The notes under the pieces: model-generated
The model's database searches: none
Told to the model about the DNA's origin: nothing
The model's input: the letters and a program-made list of their open reading frames with translations, nothing else
Assembly: GCA_030913685.1 (NCBI GenBank)
Contig: CP133187.1
Location: forward strand, 1,141,501 to 1,205,500
Direction: 5' to 3'
Length of the DNA: 64,000 nt
DNA from: Oscillospiraceae bacterium MB24-C1
GTDB taxonomy: Bacteria; Bacillota; Clostridia; Oscillospirales; Ruminococcaceae
Part shown: piece after piece, positions 8,470 to 17,756 of the stretch
How the letters are laid out: each line of letters begins with the position of its first letter
How positions within the stretch are numbered: the first letter of the stretch is position 1
Program-made: the position numbers and the translations under genes

Positions 8470-9363
8470 ATGAAAAAGATTATTTGCGCAACTCTCGCAG
8501 CCGCAATGGCGCTTGCTCTGACTGCCTGCGGCGGCGCTTCTTCCAGTGTTTCAACTCCCGCTTCCTCCGAGGCATCGGCTGCTTCTTCCGCCGCCCCCGC
8601 TAAAGAAACCTATATCGAGTTGACCGAAGACCTCGGCGCCGAAGAATACGGCGTAGGTTTTCGCAACGGTGACATCGCCTTTGGCCTTGAGGTACAAAAA
8701 TACTTAGACGAGATGATTGCCGACGGCACCGCCGCTGAAATTTCTCAGAAGTGGTTTGATACCGACGCACTTTTTAAGGACAAGGGTTTCCTTGAGGAAT
8801 CCGAAGCGCCCGCCGACGACAAGTCGCTTGAAAGCATCAAATCTAAAGGCAAGTTCATCGTCGGCCTTGACGACAGCTATCCCCCCATGGGCTTCCGCGA
8901 TGATAAAAATGAGATTGTTGGCTTTGATATCGACCTCGCCAGAGAAGTTGCCAAGCGTATGGGCGTCGAAGTTGAGTTCCAGCCCATCGATTGGGATTCT
9001 AAAGAGCTTGAGCTCAACGCAGGAAAAATCGACTGTATCTGGAATGGTATGACCATTACCTCCGAGCGCGTCGCAAATATGTACTTCACCAAGCCCTATA
9101 TTGCCAACCAGCAGATCATCATTGTCCCCGCTTCGTCCGGTATCACCACTAAGACGCAGCTTGAGGGCAAGATTGTCGGCCTGCAAAAAGGTTCTTCCTC
9201 GCTTGAAGCGCTCACCTCTGACCCCATTGGTGACAAAGTCAAGGAAATTGTGGAGTATCCCGATAACGTCTCGGCTTACATGGATTTACAAGCTGGACGA
9301 ATAGACGTTTTTGTTGTAGACTCTGTTGTGGGTCGATATGTCATCGCACAGAACGCCCGATAA
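8470..9363 (+). CDS. amino-acid ABC transporter binding lipoprotein with circularly permuted domain order
   Basis: Extracytoplasmic binding protein of a polar amino-acid importer, 297 residues. There is a lipoprotein signal with LTACGG (Cys20) and a Ser/Ala/Pro linker. After the linker the order is unusual. Residues about 46-103 (YIELTEDLGAEEYGVGF, VQKYLDEMIADGTAAEIS, KWFDTD) are what normally forms the C-terminal end of SBP_bac_3 proteins. Residues 118-297 are the normal N-terminal start and middle (KGKFIVGLDDSYPPMGF, GFDIDLAREVAKRMG, IDCIWNGMTIT, DVFVVDSVVGRYVIAQ). The protein stops exactly where the moved segment would normally begin. The frame is continuous and a complete permease/ATPase pair follows, so I infer a functional permuted protein rather than a fragment. 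Ribosome site AAAGGAA. Confidence 0.85.
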   Translation: MKKIICATLAAAMALALTACGGASSSVSTPASSEASAASSAAPAKETYIELTEDLGAEEYGVGFRNGDIAFGLEVQKYLDEMIADGTAAEISQKWFDTDALFKDKGFLEESEAPADDKSLESIKSKGKFIVGLDDSYPPMGFRDDKNEIVGFDIDLAREVAKRMGVEVEFQPIDWDSKELELNAGKIDCIWNGMTITSERVANMYFTKPYIANQQIIIVPASSGITTKTQLEGKIVGLQKGSSSLEALTSDPIGDKVKEIVEYPDNVSAYMDLQAGRIDVFVVDSVVGRYVIAQNAR

Positions 9364-9391
9364 TTAAAACGGAAACGGTGGTCGTAAATCA

Positions 9392-10045
9392 ATGCTAAAA
9401 AATTTTTTTGACATCGCCATACTGCTGACTGACGGTGTCAAATATACCCTTGCGCTTTTTGCGGTCACCATTGTTGGGTCGATGCCGCTGGGGTTGTTGC
9501 TCACATTTATGCGCATCGGAAAAAGTACCATTCTCCGTGGTATAACTAGCTTTTATGTGTACATAATGCGCGGAACACCGTTGCTGTTACAGCTTTACTT
9601 CTTTTATTATGGCCTACCATTTATTCCCGGCATGAAAAACGTCATCGTGCTCGACCGACTAACAGCGGCGATGCTCGCTTTTGTTTTGAATTACGCGGCC
9701 TATTTCTGCGAGATTTTCCGCGGTGGCATCATTTCGGTGGACAAGGGTCAATATGAAGCTGCCCGCGTGCTGGGCTTTTCCAAAGTACAAACGCTGTTTA
9801 AAATTGTACTGCCACAGATGTTGCGCGTGTCGCTGCCCTCCATCGCCAACGAGAGCATTACACTGGTTAAGGATACGGCGCTGGTCACGGTTATCGGCGT
9901 CACCGAGATTCTGTATTTTGCCAAGGCGACGGTCAACCGTCAGGCGGTGTTCACCGCTTATCCCGTGGCGGCGGTGTTTTATCTGTTGATGACTTATATC
10001 ATCACCAAGCTGTTCGATTATCTCGAACGCAAATACAGCTTTTAA
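9392..10045 (+). CDS. polar amino-acid ABC transporter permease (HisM/GlnP type)
   Basis: Membrane subunit of the importer, 217 residues with about five hydrophobic helices. The cytoplasmic EAA loop that docks with the ATPase is at residues about 119-141 (GQYEAARVLGFSKVQTLF). The N-terminal half carries the family motif YIMRGTPLLLQLYF. A single permease implies a homodimer. It begins 28 bases after the binding-protein gene. Substrate (glutamine, cystine, basic amino acids or other) cannot be decided from the sequence. Confidence 0.93.
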   Translation: MLKNFFDIAILLTDGVKYTLALFAVTIVGSMPLGLLLTFMRIGKSTILRGITSFYVYIMRGTPLLLQLYFFYYGLPFIPGMKNVIVLDRLTAAMLAFVLNYAAYFCEIFRGGIISVDKGQYEAARVLGFSKVQTLFKIVLPQMLRVSLPSIANESITLVKDTALVTVIGVTEILYFAKATVNRQAVFTAYPVAAVFYLLMTYIITKLFDYLERKYSF

Positions 10046-10063
10046 GGGGGGCGCGCTAATATT

Positions 10064-10807
10064 ATGAGTATTATTGAAGTACGCAACCTTAAAAAAAGCT
10101 TTGGCGATGTAAGAGTACTCGACGGTGTCTCCTTTTCGGTCGAAAAGGGAGAAGCCATTGCGGTCATCGGCCCCTCCGGCTCAGGCAAAAGCACCATGCT
10201 GCGCTGTCTGATCGGTTTAGAACGTGCAGACGGTGGCGATATTATCATCGAAGGCGACCCGCTCATGCAAAATGGCGTCTATGTCGGCGACGCTCAGATG
10301 CGTAAGGCTTGCGCTAAAATGGGTATGGTATTCCAAAGCTTTAATCTTTTTCCGCATATGACCGTGCTCAATAATCTGATTGCGGCACCGACAATAGTGC
10401 GCAAAGAAGATAAAACCGAGGCTACCGAGCGCGCCCGCACGCTACTGAGTGACGTGGGGCTCTTGGATAAGGCCAATGTCTACCCCTCAGCGCTTTCGGG
10501 CGGACAAAAACAGCGTGTGGCCATCGCCCGCGCGCTGATGATGAACCCCGATCTATTGCTGTTCGATGAACCAACCTCGTCACTTGACCCTCAGCTGACT
10601 GCCGAGGTGCTGGCGGTGATGAAAAAGCTGGTGAAAAAGCGCATGACCATGATCGTTGTTACCCATGAGATGGGTTTTGCCCGAGAGGCTGCTGATAAAG
10701 TGATGTTCATGTGTGATTGCAACATCGTTGAGATGGGTACCACCAAGGAAGTTTTTGATCACCCTAAAGACCCGCGTATTCGGGAGTTCATACAAAGTAT
10801 TTTATAA
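10064..10807 (+). CDS. polar amino-acid ABC transporter ATP-binding protein (GlnQ type)
   Basis: ATPase of the importer, 247 residues, the family's normal length. Walker A is GPSGSGKST (36-44), signature [12 protein letters not shown], Walker B LLFDEPTSSLD, and the H-loop is in VVTHEMGFA. It lies 18 bases after the permease, and a very strong terminator begins at its last codon. It is the third and last gene of the operon. Confidence 0.95.
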   Translation: MSIIEVRNLKKSFGDVRVLDGVSFSVEKGEAIAVIGPSGSGKSTMLRCLIGLERADGGDIIIEGDPLMQNGVYVGDAQMRKACAKMGMVFQSFNLFPHMTVLNNLIAAPTIVRKEDKTEATERARTLLSDVGLLDKANVYPSALSGGQKQRVAIARALMMNPDLLLFDEPTSSLDPQLTAEVLAVMKKLVKKRMTMIVVTHEMGFAREAADKVMFMCDCNIVEMGTTKEVFDHPKDPRIREFIQSIL

Positions 10808-10853
10808 AATCAGGCTATATTGCATTAAATTGATGCAATATAGCCTGATTTTT
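10807..10853 (+). terminator. strong intrinsic terminator of the amino-acid importer operon
   Basis: A perfect 19-base inverted repeat (AAATCAGGCTATATTGCAT and its complement) with a 7-base loop, followed by a T run. The stem begins at the stop codon of the ATPase gene. Confidence 0.85.
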
Positions 10854-10912
10854 GCACCTTTTTTGTTTTTTGTCATATCATGCTACTGTAAAAAGCATGC
10901 AGGAGGTTTGTT

Positions 10913-11644
10913 ATGCCAAAAATATATTTGAGCCCCTCAACACAAGAGGGCAACTTTTATGTCACCGGCGGCTCAGAGGAATACCATATGAACCAACTGG
11001 CCGATGCACTTGAGCCATACTTACGGGCAAACGCCATCGGCTTTACCCGCAACAATCCTAACCAAACTGTTGTTTCAATCATACGCCAGTCCAACGCCGG
11101 GGATTATGCACTGCATCTAGCGCTTCATTCCAACGCTGCGCCCGAATACGGCACCTTGCGCGGCGTGGATATTTACTATTTCCCCGGCAGCTATTCGGGG
11201 CAGCGTGCGGCTAATATCGCCGTCCGGCGCTTTAAGGAAATTTATCCGCTGCCAGACAAGGTACGCGCACTTACCACGACGAGACTCGGCGAGGTCGACA
11301 AGGTCAAGGCTCCCGCACTGTTCCTTGAAATTGGGTACCATGACAACGAGGAAGATGCCAATTGGGTAACCGAGAATCTTGACACCATTGCCAAAACGAT
11401 TGGTCAGACACTTGCAGAATATTTTGGGCAGCCGTTTGTCAGCCCGATTCAGCCGCAGCAGGCAACAGTGTCCACCTCGGGTTCAAATCTGAACATACGC
11501 GCCCGTCCCAGTACCTCAGCGGCAGTCATCGGCAGCATTCCGAACGGTGCCAAAGTCACGGTCTATGGTTTGTTGCCTGAGTGGGCCAGCGTCTCTTACA
11601 ACAATAATATCGGCTTTGTCAACAGAAAGTATTTGAATATTTAG
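10913..11644 (+). CDS. N-acetylmuramoyl-L-alanine amidase (Amidase_3) with C-terminal SH3b domain
   Basis: Predicted peptidoglycan amidase, 243 residues. Residues 1-170 resemble Amidase_3: the HSN metal motif in LALHSNAAPE and the late glutamate in LFLEIGYHDNEED are present. The usual early GHGG loop is replaced by YLSPSTQEGNFY, so that metal ligand may be different or missing. A Pro/Gln-rich linker leads to a bacterial SH3 domain (LNIRARPSTSAAVIG, ending GFVNRKYLNI), which usually binds cell wall. There is no signal peptide, as in phage endolysins and mother-cell lysins of sporeformers. Ribosome site GCAGGAGG. It stands alone between two terminators. Confidence 0.8.
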   Translation: MPKIYLSPSTQEGNFYVTGGSEEYHMNQLADALEPYLRANAIGFTRNNPNQTVVSIIRQSNAGDYALHLALHSNAAPEYGTLRGVDIYYFPGSYSGQRAANIAVRRFKEIYPLPDKVRALTTTRLGEVDKVKAPALFLEIGYHDNEEDANWVTENLDTIAKTIGQTLAEYFGQPFVSPIQPQQATVSTSGSNLNIRARPSTSAAVIGSIPNGAKVTVYGLLPEWASVSYNNNIGFVNRKYLNI

Positions 11645-11657
11645 TTTGCCTTTTAAT

Positions 11658-11702
11658 ACCTGCGTAAAAGCGCGTCGTCGGTTCGCCGCGCTTTTGCAGG
11701 TG
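11658..11702 (+). terminator. probable terminator after the amidase gene
   Basis: ACCTGCGTAAAAGCGCG and CGCGCTTTTGCAGGT form a long stem, but no clean T run follows. It may act on both strands or only as a stabilising hairpin. Confidence 0.45.
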
Positions 11703-11763
11703 TTACAAAGGTAAATGTTCATATTTTAAATTAAGAATTCGTCAAACGTTTACAGCTTTCTCT

Positions 11764-11792
11764 TTGACATCGAGACATTTTCAGGCTACAAT
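11764..11792 (+). promoter_or_regulatory. sigma-A promoter of secA
   Basis: -35 TTGACA (11764-11769), a 17-base spacer and -10 TACAAT (11787-11792): a near-consensus promoter. It predicts a leader of about 130 bases before the secA ATG at 11931. Confidence 0.75.
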
Positions 11793-11930
11793 ACTAAATG
11801 GTATCGGCAGAAGGTCGGCAATAAATTTAAATTTTATCGTCGCTGACATGTTGCACTTATGCCTGTGCCAAATGCGGACAAAATTAAGAGGAAACAATTC
11901 AAATTTAAAGATAAAAAAGAGGTATCGCCG

Positions 11931-14654
11931 ATGGGCATTTTTGACAAGATATTCGGAAACTACTCCGACAAGGAACTAAAGCGCATCCGGCCTATTGCCA
12001 ACAGCGTTATGGCGCTGGAAGGCAAATATGCAGCTCTCACCAACGCAGAGCTCAAGGCCGTAACACCTGCTTTGAAGGCTCGCCTGCAAGCTGGAGAAAC
12101 GCTTGACGACATTTTGCCCGACGCCTTTGCCGCTTGCCGTGAGGCAGCGTGGCGCGTGCTGGGGATGAAGCACTTCCCTGTTCAGATTATCGGCGGCATT
12201 GTGCTTCATCAAGGACGCATTGCCGAGATGAAAACCGGTGAAGGAAAGACGCTGGTCGCCACGTTACCGTCTTATCTCAATGCGCTCTCGGGTGAGGGCG
12301 TTCACATCGTGACCGTCAACGAATATCTGGCCCGCCGCGATAGCGAGTGGATGGGCAAGGTGCACCGTTTCATGGGGCTGACCGTCGGTCTGGCCGTGCC
12401 CGGTATGGATAACGACGAAAAGCGCAAAGCTTATACTTGCGATATCACTTATGCCACCAATAACGAACTTGGCTTTGACTATCTGCGCGACAACATGGTT
12501 GTGTACAAAGAGCAGATGGTACAGCGCGGACATGCCTTTGCCATCGTCGACGAAGTTGACTCCATCCTGATCGACGAAGCAAGAACGCCGCTGATTATTT
12601 CGGGACAGGGTGACAAATCTAGCGACCTTTATGAGCGCGCCGACAAGTTTGCCAAAGGCTTGACCCGCACTAAGGTGACCGAGCTTGACGACAAACAGGA
12701 GCAGGAAGTGCTTGAAGGCGATTTCATTGTTGACGAAAAGGCCCGCACTGCCACCCTTACCCAGTCGGGCGTAAAAAAGGCCGAGCGCTATTTTAGCATT
12801 GAAAACCTCACCGACGCCGATAACATCACGCTGTCTCACCACATTAATCAGGCCATCAAAGCCAACGGCATCATGCAGCGTGACGTAGATTACGTCGTCA
12901 AAGACGACGAGGTTATTATCGTTGACGAGTTCACCGGCCGCCTGATGATCGGTCGTCGTTATAACGAAGGGTTGCATCAGGCTATTGAGGCCAAGGAGGG
13001 CGTCAAGGTTGAGCGCGAAAGCAAAACGCTGGCGACCATCACCTTCCAAAACTACTTCAGAATGTACAAAAAGCTCTCCGGTATGACCGGTACCGCTCTC
13101 ACCGAAGAAAACGAATTTCGTGAGATTTATAACCTCGATGTCATCGTGATCCCCACCAACCGCCCGGTTATCCGTCAGGATTATGACGACGTGATCTACC
13201 GCAGCGAACAGGGCAAATATAACGCCGTCATTGAGCAGGTTGTGGAATGCCACGAAAAGGGTCAGCCGGTGCTGGTCGGTACAATTACCATCGATAAATC
13301 CGAGTTGCTCTCGTCGATGCTTAAAAAGCGCGGCATTAAGCACGAGGTGCTAAACGCCAAATATCACGAGCGTGAGGCAGTTATTGTTGCACAGGCCGGC
13401 CAGTTTGGCGCTGTCACCATTGCCACCAATATGGCGGGTCGTGGTACTGACATCATGCTCGGCGGCAACGCGGAGTTTCTGGCAAAGAATGAGATGCGCC
13501 GCCAGGGCTTCTCTGAGGAATTGATTGAGCAGTCCACCGGTCACTCAGATACTGACGATAACGAGATTATTGAGGCGAGGAAGCAATATGCCCAATTGCA
13601 TGATAAATTCCGTCAATTAATTGCACCCGAGGCCGAAAAGGTTAAGGCGGCGGGTGGCCTGTTTATCATCGGTACCGAGCGGCACGAATCACGCCGTATT
13701 GATAACCAGCTGCGCGGCCGTTCCGGCCGTCAGGGTGATCCTGGCGAATCTCGCTTTTTCCTCTCGCTGGAGGATGACCTCATGCGTCTGTTCGGCGGCG
13801 ACCGGATACAGAACCTCATGGAAACCCTGAAGGTTGACGAGGAAACGCCAATTGAGGCCAAGCTTTTATCTTCAACTATTCAATCAGCACAGTCTAGGGT
13901 CGAGGGTCGAAACTTCTCCACCCGTAAAAACGTTCTGCAGTTTGACGACGTCATGAATCGTCAGCGCGAGATGATCTATTCCCAGCGTCGTTCGGTCATC
14001 GACGGCGAGGATATCAAAGAGACCATTCTGCGCATGTTCGACGGCGTCATCACCGATGCGGTGGATTCTTATCTGCCAGGTGCCACCGAAGCTGAAAGCT
14101 GGAATCTGACCGGCTTGCGCGATTATCTCTTAGGATGGGTTACCGACAAGGACGACCTTAACTATACGCTGGGCGATCTGGACCGAATCGGGCGTGATGC
14201 CATCCGTGAGCAGCTACAAAAAAAGGCGCACGACCGTTATGAGGCGCGTGAAAAGGAGTGGGGCGAAAACCTTACCCGTGACCTTGAGCGCATGATTCTG
14301 CTTAAAAACGTCGATGTGCACTGGATGGATCATATCGACGCTATGGACGAATTGCGCCGCGGCATTTATCTGCGCAGCTACGGCCAACGTGACCCAGTTG
14401 TGGAATACCGTGTTGAAGGCTCAGAAATGTATGACGCCATGGTACAGGCCATCCGGGAGGACACCGTTAAAATGCTGTTAACCGTGCGCGTGCGCATTGA
14501 AGCGCCCGTCGAGCGCGAGCAGGTGGCAAAGCCCACCGAACCTGTGCCGGATGGCAGCGCTAAGCCGGTGCAGCGCAAAACTAAAAAGGTCGGCAGAAAC
14601 GACCCCTGCCCCTGTGGTAGTGGTAAAAAATATAAGCACTGTTGCGGAAGATAA
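11931..14654 (+). CDS. secA: preprotein translocase ATPase SecA
   Basis: Motor ATPase that pushes preproteins through SecYEG. From the ATG at 11931 ([10 protein letters not shown], with AAGAGGT upstream) it has 907 residues. Features in order are the nucleotide-binding fold with Walker A MKTGEGKT (100-107), the DEAD-like box [19 protein letters not shown] near 210, the preprotein crosslinking domain, the second helicase half ([15 protein letters not shown]), the helical scaffold, and a C-terminal SEC-C zinc motif [14 protein letters not shown] that binds SecB or ribosomes. In-frame codons back to 11859 lack a ribosome site and the canonical N-terminus, so the later ATG is preferred. Confidence 0.97.
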   Translation: MGIFDKIFGNYSDKELKRIRPIANSVMALEGKYAALTNAELKAVTPALKARLQAGETLDDILPDAFAACREAAWRVLGMKHFPVQIIGGIVLHQGRIAEMKTGEGKTLVATLPSYLNALSGEGVHIVTVNEYLARRDSEWMGKVHRFMGLTVGLAVPGMDNDEKRKAYTCDITYATNNELGFDYLRDNMVVYKEQMVQRGHAFAIVDEVDSILIDEARTPLIISGQGDKSSDLYERADKFAKGLTRTKVTELDDKQEQEVLEGDFIVDEKARTATLTQSGVKKAERYFSIENLTDADNITLSHHINQAIKANGIMQRDVDYVVKDDEVIIVDEFTGRLMIGRRYNEGLHQAIEAKEGVKVERESKTLATITFQNYFRMYKKLSGMTGTALTEENEFREIYNLDVIVIPTNRPVIRQDYDDVIYRSEQGKYNAVIEQVVECHEKGQPVLVGTITIDKSELLSSMLKKRGIKHEVLNAKYHEREAVIVAQAGQFGAVTIATNMAGRGTDIMLGGNAEFLAKNEMRRQGFSEELIEQSTGHSDTDDNEIIEARKQYAQLHDKFRQLIAPEAEKVKAAGGLFIIGTERHESRRIDNQLRGRSGRQGDPGESRFFLSLEDDLMRLFGGDRIQNLMETLKVDEETPIEAKLLSSTIQSAQSRVEGRNFSTRKNVLQFDDVMNRQREMIYSQRRSVIDGEDIKETILRMFDGVITDAVDSYLPGATEAESWNLTGLRDYLLGWVTDKDDLNYTLGDLDRIGRDAIREQLQKKAHDRYEAREKEWGENLTRDLERMILLKNVDVHWMDHIDAMDELRRGIYLRSYGQRDPVVEYRVEGSEMYDAMVQAIREDTVKMLLTVRVRIEAPVEREQVAKPTEPVPDGSAKPVQRKTKKVGRNDPCPCGSGKKYKHCCGR

Positions 14655-14692
14655 TCGTACACCCAAACTGACACAAATATTTGTTTTGACAC

Positions 14693-14720
14693 AAGGCTGC
14701 CGCCAAATTGCGGCAGCCTT
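14693..14720 (+). terminator. terminator after secA
   Basis: AAGGCTGCCGC and GCGGCAGCCTT form a perfect 11-base stem with a 6-base loop. The following AATTTGT is only a weak T tract. Confidence 0.6.
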
Positions 14721-15115
14721 AATTTGTCGAAAAGCTTTCTTGTCGCTTAGGTTTAGCCCAATCTCCTCAGAACACGTAATTACGTGTTTTATCGTCAATC
14801 CGGCGCATGCTTGCGTGGCTTAACAGCTTTACTGCTCACATTATCTCCCCTAGCTACACAATACCCAATTTACTCTTTTGAACAGTTTTCAGCGCAACCG
14901 GTATGGTAAATCAGGCCTTCTTGCTCTTTGACTAAACTTATCTGTTGCCAATGCGTAAATCTATACATTGTGCTAAAATTTAAGTCAAGAGGCAAAAAAA
15001 TGCAATTATCTTCACACTCTATTATTAATGAAACTTAGTATTTGCTCATAAAGATAGCAAAAGGGGCTTGTGCTACTGGGAATTTTTTTCAAAAAGGCTT
15101 TCATTCTTTGAGCGT
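14721..15115. other. intergenic region with an 18-base palindrome, no gene seen
   Basis: About 620 bases separate secA from the next gene. I see no convincing coding frame on either strand. The notable element is AACACGTAATTACGTGTT (14771-14788), a perfect palindrome followed by TT; it could be an operator or a small hairpin. The rest is AT-rich. Confidence 0.4.
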
Positions 15116-15143
15116 TTGATGTATGATACGTTACGGTTATAGT
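15116..15143 (+). promoter_or_regulatory. candidate promoter of the ABC exporter locus
   Basis: -35 TTGATG (15116-15121), a 16-base spacer and -10 TATAGT (15138-15143), about 135 bases upstream of the GTG/ATG region of the first gene. Both hexamers deviate from consensus. Confidence 0.35.
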
Positions 15144-15278
15144 GTCGTCAACGAAAGCGCCTTTTGGTGTTTAGAAGGCTTGTCCTTGATTCTTTCGCCT
15201 TTTCGGCGGATGATACTTTCGGCTCCGGTCTACTTATGCCAACGCTATTTGTCGCCGACGTGAAAAGAGGGGGTTGCT

Positions 15279-15953
15279 GTGTTAAAGCTCTATAAACTGC
15301 AAAAAAGCTTTGATAAGAAGCGCCCTGTTTTAAGAGAGATCACCTTTTCGCTAGCGCCAGGTTCAGCCATCTGCATCGCTGGTAGAAATGCCACTGGCAA
15401 AACCACCTTGTTGCGTTTGGCTTCCGGGTTGCTTTTGCCAGATTCGGGTACTGTCAGCTGCAGCGGTAAAATTGCTTTTGTCCCCCAGGAACCCGTGTTG
15501 CTGCCGGAACTCACGGTGTTGGATAATCTCAGGTTGTGGTATTCAGCCCAGGGATTAGATGGCCCTTTTTTTGCCGAAAAGTCACCTGAAACAGCGTTGG
15601 GATTGTTACCTTTTCGCAAAAAGCGCGCCGGCGCACTTTCAGGCGGGATAAAAAAACGCCTATCAATCGCCACGGCGCTGGTGGGCAGCCCTAACTTTCT
15701 TTTGCTTGACGAACCCTTTGCAGCGTTAGATGCACCGGGTTGCCATGAGTTGTCATTGCTGTTTTGCCGCTTAAAAGCCCAAGGCATTGGCATTTTGTTC
15801 ACCTCGCACGAGCCCGCACAGATTGCCGCTCTCGCCGATGATGTCTTTTTGCTTCAGGACGGGCGACTTTCAAGGACGCTAACACTTAGCGATATTTCCA
15901 AGGAACAGCGCGAATCCAGCGTTTTAGCCTTACTTTTCAATACCGCGCTATAA
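15279..15953 (+). CDS. ABC transporter ATP-binding protein (CcmA/ABC-2 exporter type)
   Basis: ATPase of a predicted exporter, 224 residues. Walker A is GRNATGKTT (an acceptable GxxxxGKT), signature LSGGIKKRLSIA, Walker B LLLDEPFAALD, and the H-loop histidine is in FTSHEPAQ. The start codon at 15279 is GTG, after GAGGGGGTTGCT. It heads a four-gene rightward cluster with two ABC-2-like membrane proteins, so export or a membrane-remodelling role is more likely than import. Substrate is unknown. Confidence 0.85.
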   Translation: MLKLYKLQKSFDKKRPVLREITFSLAPGSAICIAGRNATGKTTLLRLASGLLLPDSGTVSCSGKIAFVPQEPVLLPELTVLDNLRLWYSAQGLDGPFFAEKSPETALGLLPFRKKRAGALSGGIKKRLSIATALVGSPNFLLLDEPFAALDAPGCHELSLLFCRLKAQGIGILFTSHEPAQIAALADDVFLLQDGRLSRTLTLSDISKEQRESSVLALLFNTAL

Positions 15954-16003
15954 TGTATAACCAAGCTATATAATGGCCACAAGAGAATAACAGGAGGATT
16001 TTC

Positions 16004-17611
16004 ATGAACGAAAACAACGGAGCGAATTTTAACGCATCAGAGACGGTCACCACCCTGCCGCCACCTGTTCCGCAAAAGAAAGCGGGCAAGTCAAAGCTAC
16101 TTATAGGGGCTGCTGCCGTCTGCGCGATTGCAGCTGTTGCGGCAGTTATCAAGTTTTCTTCTACCCCCGACCCCAAGACGACGGTAGAAGCGGCCTTCAC
16201 CGCAACCGCAGAGCAGCAACAGATCGCTGTCGATAAGATATACCAAAAGATTCCTGCCGCGAAGCTGATGTTCGAAGGCCGCAGCGGCGCCATGACCACC
16301 GATTTTGACTTTAAGTTAAACGCCATTGAAGATAACCCTTACGCTGCTTTTGCGAACGCTATTCTAAAGGATGCCGGCATCCGAGGTAGCGCCAGCAGCG
16401 ATCCTGCGCAGCAGACCGCCGCTTTTAACGCCTCGGTTTATCTCAAGGATGCGCCGATGATTGAAGCTCATGCCTTTATGTCGCCGGAACTTATTGTCGC
16501 GGGCGTACCCACCTTTAGCCAGACAGCTCTTTCGATTAACCCCACCACCTTTGCGCAGGATTATACCGGAAGCGTACTCAATGCTGTCTACCCGATTGAT
16601 GCGCAGTCGCTCGATATGATGCAGGGCGTCATTACCGGAGAAATTGAATATATCAACGCCATCAGCGCGATTTCTTACGAGAAGATGTTGGCTGACATTA
16701 CCCCCATCTTTAAAAATGCGCTGACCAATGCGACCTATACATACGACAAACAAAACAAAAAATATGTGGTCGATATCCCTGGCGAAGACCTGAAAAGCGC
16801 CGTGCTTGACTACTATCGCTATATTTATTTTGAATCAGAATTTGGCGTAGCGATTGAAAAGATGGTTACCTCTGCGATCGACGCAGATCCCAGTATGACC
16901 TATGAGGGCATGATGAACGAAGCTATCTCCAGCATTGATGAAAGCCTCCCGGATATGGACGCTAAGCTGACGCTGGATATTAAAAGCGGCCTGATTAAAT
17001 CCGCTAATCTGGTTTGCACCCCCGTTGCAGCTGCCTCCTCTTCTGAAAGCGCCGAGGTACCTGAAATCATAGTGAACAGCTTTGTTTTTGATTGCACCTT
17101 CGACGATGCAGTCAATACCGCAAAATTGGTCATCGCAACTGAAGATGCAATGAACATAACAATGGATGCCACTTCCACTTTCTCAAACGACACCTATGCG
17201 ACGGATATGACTGTAGGGGTCGAGTCCAGCTTCATCACGTTTAATATGCCGCTGAATATCAGTGTTGCAGCCGACGGTGCTTACAGCTGCGTCGCCGATA
17301 TGAACATTGATGCAGACGGTGATCTTGTTAATGCTGGCTTTGCTTTTAACGGTACCGCCGTACTTGAAAACGACGCGCTTACTGTGAGCCTACCCGATTC
17401 CCGCATTTATGCTTCGGCGTCTGACACTGCAGTCGGAGCATTGGTGTTCGACATTGACTACACCAATGCGCCTTTAACCGAAGCACTGACCGCGCCCGAA
17501 AGCACCTCGCTCTTTGAGTTGGATGCGCAACAGCTTGAACAGTTAAACAATGAATATTCCGTCGGGTATGAAAGCCTTGTCGGCCAGCTTTACAGTCTGC
17601 TAATGGGCTGA
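16004..17611 (+). CDS. membrane-anchored extracytoplasmic protein of unknown function
   Basis: 535 residues that I do not assign to a named family. A short cytoplasmic N-terminus (rich in Pro, ending with KKAGKSK) precedes one hydrophobic segment at about residues 30-48 (LLIGAAAVCAIAAVAAVI). The remaining 480 or so residues should lie outside the cell. They contain few Cys or Trp, many Thr/Ser/Asp, and repeating beta-type stretches in which amide and acidic residues alternate. A Ser-rich insert (SSSESAEVPE) lies near 345. It sits between the ATPase and the permeases of the exporter locus, with AGGAGG before the ATG, so it may work with the transporter. Confidence 0.7.
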   Translation: MNENNGANFNASETVTTLPPPVPQKKAGKSKLLIGAAAVCAIAAVAAVIKFSSTPDPKTTVEAAFTATAEQQQIAVDKIYQKIPAAKLMFEGRSGAMTTDFDFKLNAIEDNPYAAFANAILKDAGIRGSASSDPAQQTAAFNASVYLKDAPMIEAHAFMSPELIVAGVPTFSQTALSINPTTFAQDYTGSVLNAVYPIDAQSLDMMQGVITGEIEYINAISAISYEKMLADITPIFKNALTNATYTYDKQNKKYVVDIPGEDLKSAVLDYYRYIYFESEFGVAIEKMVTSAIDADPSMTYEGMMNEAISSIDESLPDMDAKLTLDIKSGLIKSANLVCTPVAAASSSESAEVPEIIVNSFVFDCTFDDAVNTAKLVIATEDAMNITMDATSTFSNDTYATDMTVGVESSFITFNMPLNISVAADGAYSCVADMNIDADGDLVNAGFAFNGTAVLENDALTVSLPDSRIYASASDTAVGALVFDIDYTNAPLTEALTAPESTSLFELDAQQLEQLNNEYSVGYESLVGQLYSLLMG

Positions 17612-17756
17612 TTTAACCGCCGGGCCACATTCTGACCTTTCGGTAAGACGCCCCTTTTCGCGCCGCATAATACGAGCGAAAGGGGGCGTTTTGTGCCGGT
17701 TTGTAAGAGTTATGATAGCTTTGTGATTAAATGGCAGAAAAGGGGGGTGAAACACC

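Noticed and set aside
8470-9363. Reading the binding-protein gene as a fragment or as two genes
   Set aside because: The frame is continuous from the signal peptide to the stop, and every segment of the family is present once; only the order is changed.
12264-13343. A 359-codon leftward reading frame inside secA
   Set aside because: It is antisense to the conserved SecA core and reflects codon bias of the real gene; no ribosome site and no family features.
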